Shown here piece after piece: positions 5,045 to 6,624 of a stretch of DNA of 6,624 bases. The stretch lies in contig JBHJOF010000402.1 in assembly GCA_050330055.1 (NCBI GenBank), positions 1-6,624 on the forward strand, given 5' to 3'. Position numbers and translations under genes: made by a program. The notes under the pieces are model-generated. The model was given only the letters and a program-made list of their open reading frames with translations, searched no databases and was not told where the DNA came from. The number at the start of each line of letters is the position of its first letter. Positions within the stretch are counted from its first letter, which is position 1. The stretch is from JBHJOF01 sp050330055 (GTDB lineage: Bacteria; Pseudomonadota; Alphaproteobacteria; Kiloniellales; JAKSDN01).

Positions 5045-5102
5045 GAAAAAGGGGTCAGACCCCATTTTCCAGTTTCAGAAAATGGGGTCTGACCCCTTTT
5101 TC
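5045..5102. terminator. Perfect 25-bp inverted repeat with GGGGTCAGACCCC arms, bidirectional terminator-like
   Basis: The left arm (5045-5069) and right arm (5078-5102) are exact reverse complements around the 8-nt loop CAGTTTCA. Each arm contains the self-complementary 13-mer GGGGTCAGACCCC, bounded by A- and T-runs, so a GC stem followed by a U-run is produced on both strands. It begins 2 bp after the stop codon of the PCu(A)C gene and ends about 30 bp before the HAD start codon, so it should end the copper chaperone transcript. The regularity suggests an inserted REP-like repeat now used as a terminator. Confidence 0.75.
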
Positions 5103-5104
5103 TC

Positions 5105-5620
5105 TCAGCTGCTGTGGCCGTCGCCGCGATTCTGGTGCTCCATGCCCTTGCCCGGCCCCATCTCGGTGGCGCCTTCGATCTCGACCTCGACCTCGATGGT
5201 CCCGGCCTTCTCGAAGGTCAGGGTGAGGGGAAAGGACTGGCCCTCCTGCAGCGGCGCGCTCAGCCCCATCAGCATGATGTGCAGCCCGCCCGGCTGCAGC
5301 ACCGCCGGCTCGCCCGGCGCCACCTCGATGGCCACGACCGGCCGCATCTTCATCACGCCGTCGTCCATCAGATGGGTGTGGAGCTCGGCCGAGCGGGCGA
5401 CCGGCGTGGCGACGGCGACCAGGCGATCGGCCTCGGCGCCCTGGTTGGTGATGGTGAGGTAAGCAGCGCCGGCCTTGGCCGCGCCGATCGAGGCCCGGGC
5501 CAAGGGATGGTCGATGTGCAGCTCGACCAGCTTGTACTCGTGGGCGCCGGCGGACCAGCTCAGCAGCGGCCCGAGGGCGAGGGCGGCGAGCAGCAAGAGG
5601 CGCGCGCGAAGGCGTGGCAT
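5105..5620 (-). CDS. Periplasmic PCu(A)C copper chaperone
   Basis: This 171-residue protein of the PCu(A)C family binds Cu(I) in the periplasm and passes it to the CuA centre of cytochrome c oxidase, or more generally supports oxidase assembly. A signal peptide is clear: Arg-rich start, hydrophobic core (about residues 8-20), and probable cleavage after 'AGA' near residue 26. The copper motif H-x10-M-x21-H-x-M is exact: His81, Met92, His114 and Met116. The C-terminal tail adds more Met and His residues (about 154-169), which may also bind metal. The ATG at 5620 has AGGA about 7 nt upstream. The upstream permease ends 133 bp away, so it may have its own promoter. No Sco-type partner gene is in the window. 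Confidence 0.9.
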   Translation of the reverse strand: MPRLRARLLLLAALALGPLLSWSAGAHEYKLVELHIDHPLARASIGAAKAGAAYLTITNQGAEADRLVAVATPVARSAELHTHLMDDGVMKMRPVVAIEVAPGEPAVLQPGGLHIMLMGLSAPLQEGQSFPLTLTFEKAGTIEVEVEIEGATEMGPGKGMEHQNRGDGHSS

Positions 5621-5691
5621 GGCTTGTCCTTTCGATTGGGGTCAGTCCCTTGGTCGGCGGCGGCGGCGCCCATCGCCGGCAGTCCGGCCGG

Positions 5692-5720
5692 ATCACAGCA
5701 CTGGCTGCCCGGCGGCGCAA
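5692..5720 (-). promoter_or_regulatory. Weak candidate promoter for the copper chaperone
   Basis: On the minus strand TTGCGC (5720-5715) and TGTGAT (5697-5692) are separated by 17 nt, about 70 bp upstream of the start codon. Both boxes match the sigma-70 consensus poorly, and such pairs arise easily by chance. Confidence 0.18.
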
Positions 5721-5753
5721 GCCGGTCGTTTCAGCGGCGCGTGGTTCAGCCCA

Positions 5754-6624
5754 TCAGGCCGACTCCCGCTCCGGCAGCACCAGGTTGAGGACCAGGCCCG
5801 CGACTCCCGCGAGGCCGATTCCGGCCAGCGAGACGTCGCCGAGGCCGAGCTCCATGCCGCCGATCCCGAACACCAGGATGATCGAGATGATGATCAGGCT
5901 GCGCGGCTTCACCAGCTCGTCATGGCCGGCCTTCGCCAGGGTGCTGAGCCCGACCACGGTGATCGCGCCGAACAGCAGGATCAGGATCCCGCCCATCACC
6001 GGCGTCGGGATGGTCAGCAGCAGCGCGCCCAGCTTGCCCACGAAGGACAGCACGATGGCCCAGATCGCGGCCCAGGTCATGATCGCCGGATTGAAGGCGC
6101 GGGTCAGCGTGACGGCGCCGGTCACCTCGGAATAGGTCGTGTTGGGCGGTCCGCCGAGGAAGCCCGCGACCGAGGTCGCGATGCCGTCGCCCAGCATGGT
6201 GTTCTCGATGCCGGGGTCCTTGAGATAGTCCTTGTCGGTGACGGCGCCGATGGCGATGACGTCGCCGAAATGCTCAATGGCGGGCGCGATCGCGACCGGA
6301 ATGAGGAACAGGATCGCCGCCAGGTTCCACTCCGGCAGCACGAAGGCCGGGGTCGCCACCCAAGGCGCCGCGCCGACGGCCGCGAAATCGAGCAGCTTTG
6401 GCCCGCCGGCGAGCTCAATGATCACGGCGGCGACATAGCCTGCGGCGATGCCAAGCAGAATCGGCACGATCCGGAACAGTCCCTTGCCGAGCAGCGCGAG
6501 GAGGACGGTCACGACGAGGGAAATGGCCGCGAGGGTAACGGCCGCCCCCTGCGGCACCAGGACGGCGCTGCCGTCGCCGGACTTGCCGAGCGCCAGGTTG
6601 ACGGCCACCGGCGCCAGGACCAGC
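5754..6624 (-). CDS. NCS2-family uracil/xanthine permease, 5' end outside the window
   Basis: About 289 C-terminal residues of an inner-membrane nucleobase:H+ symporter of the NCS2 (UraA/XanQ) family are visible. The open frame runs through the right edge. A GTG at 6608 is not the start, since the upstream codons LVLAP-VAVN match a conserved internal segment of this family. Hydrophobic helices alternate through the sequence. The key regions are 'AIEHFGD' (Glu at 6273-6275, like E. coli UraA Glu241) and 'GGPPNTTYSEVTG' (Glu at 6126-6128, like UraA Glu290), which form the substrate site. 'NTTYSE' resembles the uracil-type signature, so uracil is the likeliest substrate, but xanthine is not excluded. 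A full protein is about 430 residues, so roughly 140 are missing. The stop is at 5754-5756. Confidence 0.85.
   Translation of the reverse strand, partial: LVLAPVAVNLALGKSGDGSAVLVPQGAAVTLAAISLVVTVLLALLGKGLFRIVPILLGIAAGYVAAVIIELAGGPKLLDFAAVGAAPWVATPAFVLPEWNLAAILFLIPVAIAPAIEHFGDVIAIGAVTDKDYLKDPGIENTMLGDGIATSVAGFLGGPPNTTYSEVTGAVTLTRAFNPAIMTWAAIWAIVLSFVGKLGALLLTIPTPVMGGILILLFGAITVVGLSTLAKAGHDELVKPRSLIIISIILVFGIGGMELGLGDVSLAGIGLAGVAGLVLNLVLPERESA

Noticed and set aside
5015..5065. N-terminal extension of the HAD protein beginning MGSDPFF
   Set aside because: It is the translation of one arm of the palindromic repeat plus spacer. The HAD fold starts at MIRAVTFD with the ATG at 5014.

Overview
The window looks like chromosomal DNA of a high-GC alphaproteobacterium, possibly Rhodospirillales-like. 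That is inferred from GC-rich coding sequence, the style of the HD hydrolase and PCu(A)C proteins, and intergenic palindromic repeats. All convincing genes lie on the minus strand. From right to left they are: a uracil/xanthine-type permease cut by the right edge, a periplasmic PCu(A)C copper chaperone, a HAD hydrolase, a class-I glutamine amidotransferase, a YfbR-like HD-domain hydrolase, and then a visibly more AT-rich insert with two genes.

The insert is the most interesting part. Bases 1-86 repeat bases 2601-2686 with two mismatches, and the innermost 42 bp (45-86 and 2645-2686) are identical. This sequence is the part of the HD hydrolase gene around its last catalytic Asp. The right-hand copy belongs to an intact gene. 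The left-hand copy is a 5'-truncated remnant that runs off the window. This is the expected layout when an integrative element enters a protein-coding gene, supplies a replacement 3' end and pushes the original 3' end to its far side. Within the identical 42 bp is a perfect dyad of 7-bp arms around an 8-bp centre, which resembles a tyrosine-recombinase core site. The 2.6 kb between the copies encodes no recognisable recombinase.

The insert holds a 565-residue protein made of two tandem ParB/Srx-like domains, the first with a degenerate DGQHR motif. It is followed by a 67-residue ribbon-helix-helix protein resembling NikA/MobC auxiliary mobilisation proteins. The Shine-Dalgarno of the second gene overlaps the stop codon of the first. 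An inverted repeat lies between the second gene and the left boundary. The element therefore looks like a small, trans-mobilised or decayed cassette of unknown function.

The intergenic regions are also structured. Between the amidotransferase and the HD hydrolase is a roughly 284-bp composite element with CTAG-ended terminal inverted repeats and five consecutive hairpins of two alternating types; its right end contains the amidotransferase stop codon. Between the copper chaperone and the HAD gene is a perfect 25-bp inverted repeat built on GGGGTCAGACCCC, which can act as a bidirectional terminator. The HAD and amidotransferase genes are 14 bp apart and are probably co-transcribed. The permease and copper chaperone are less tightly linked.
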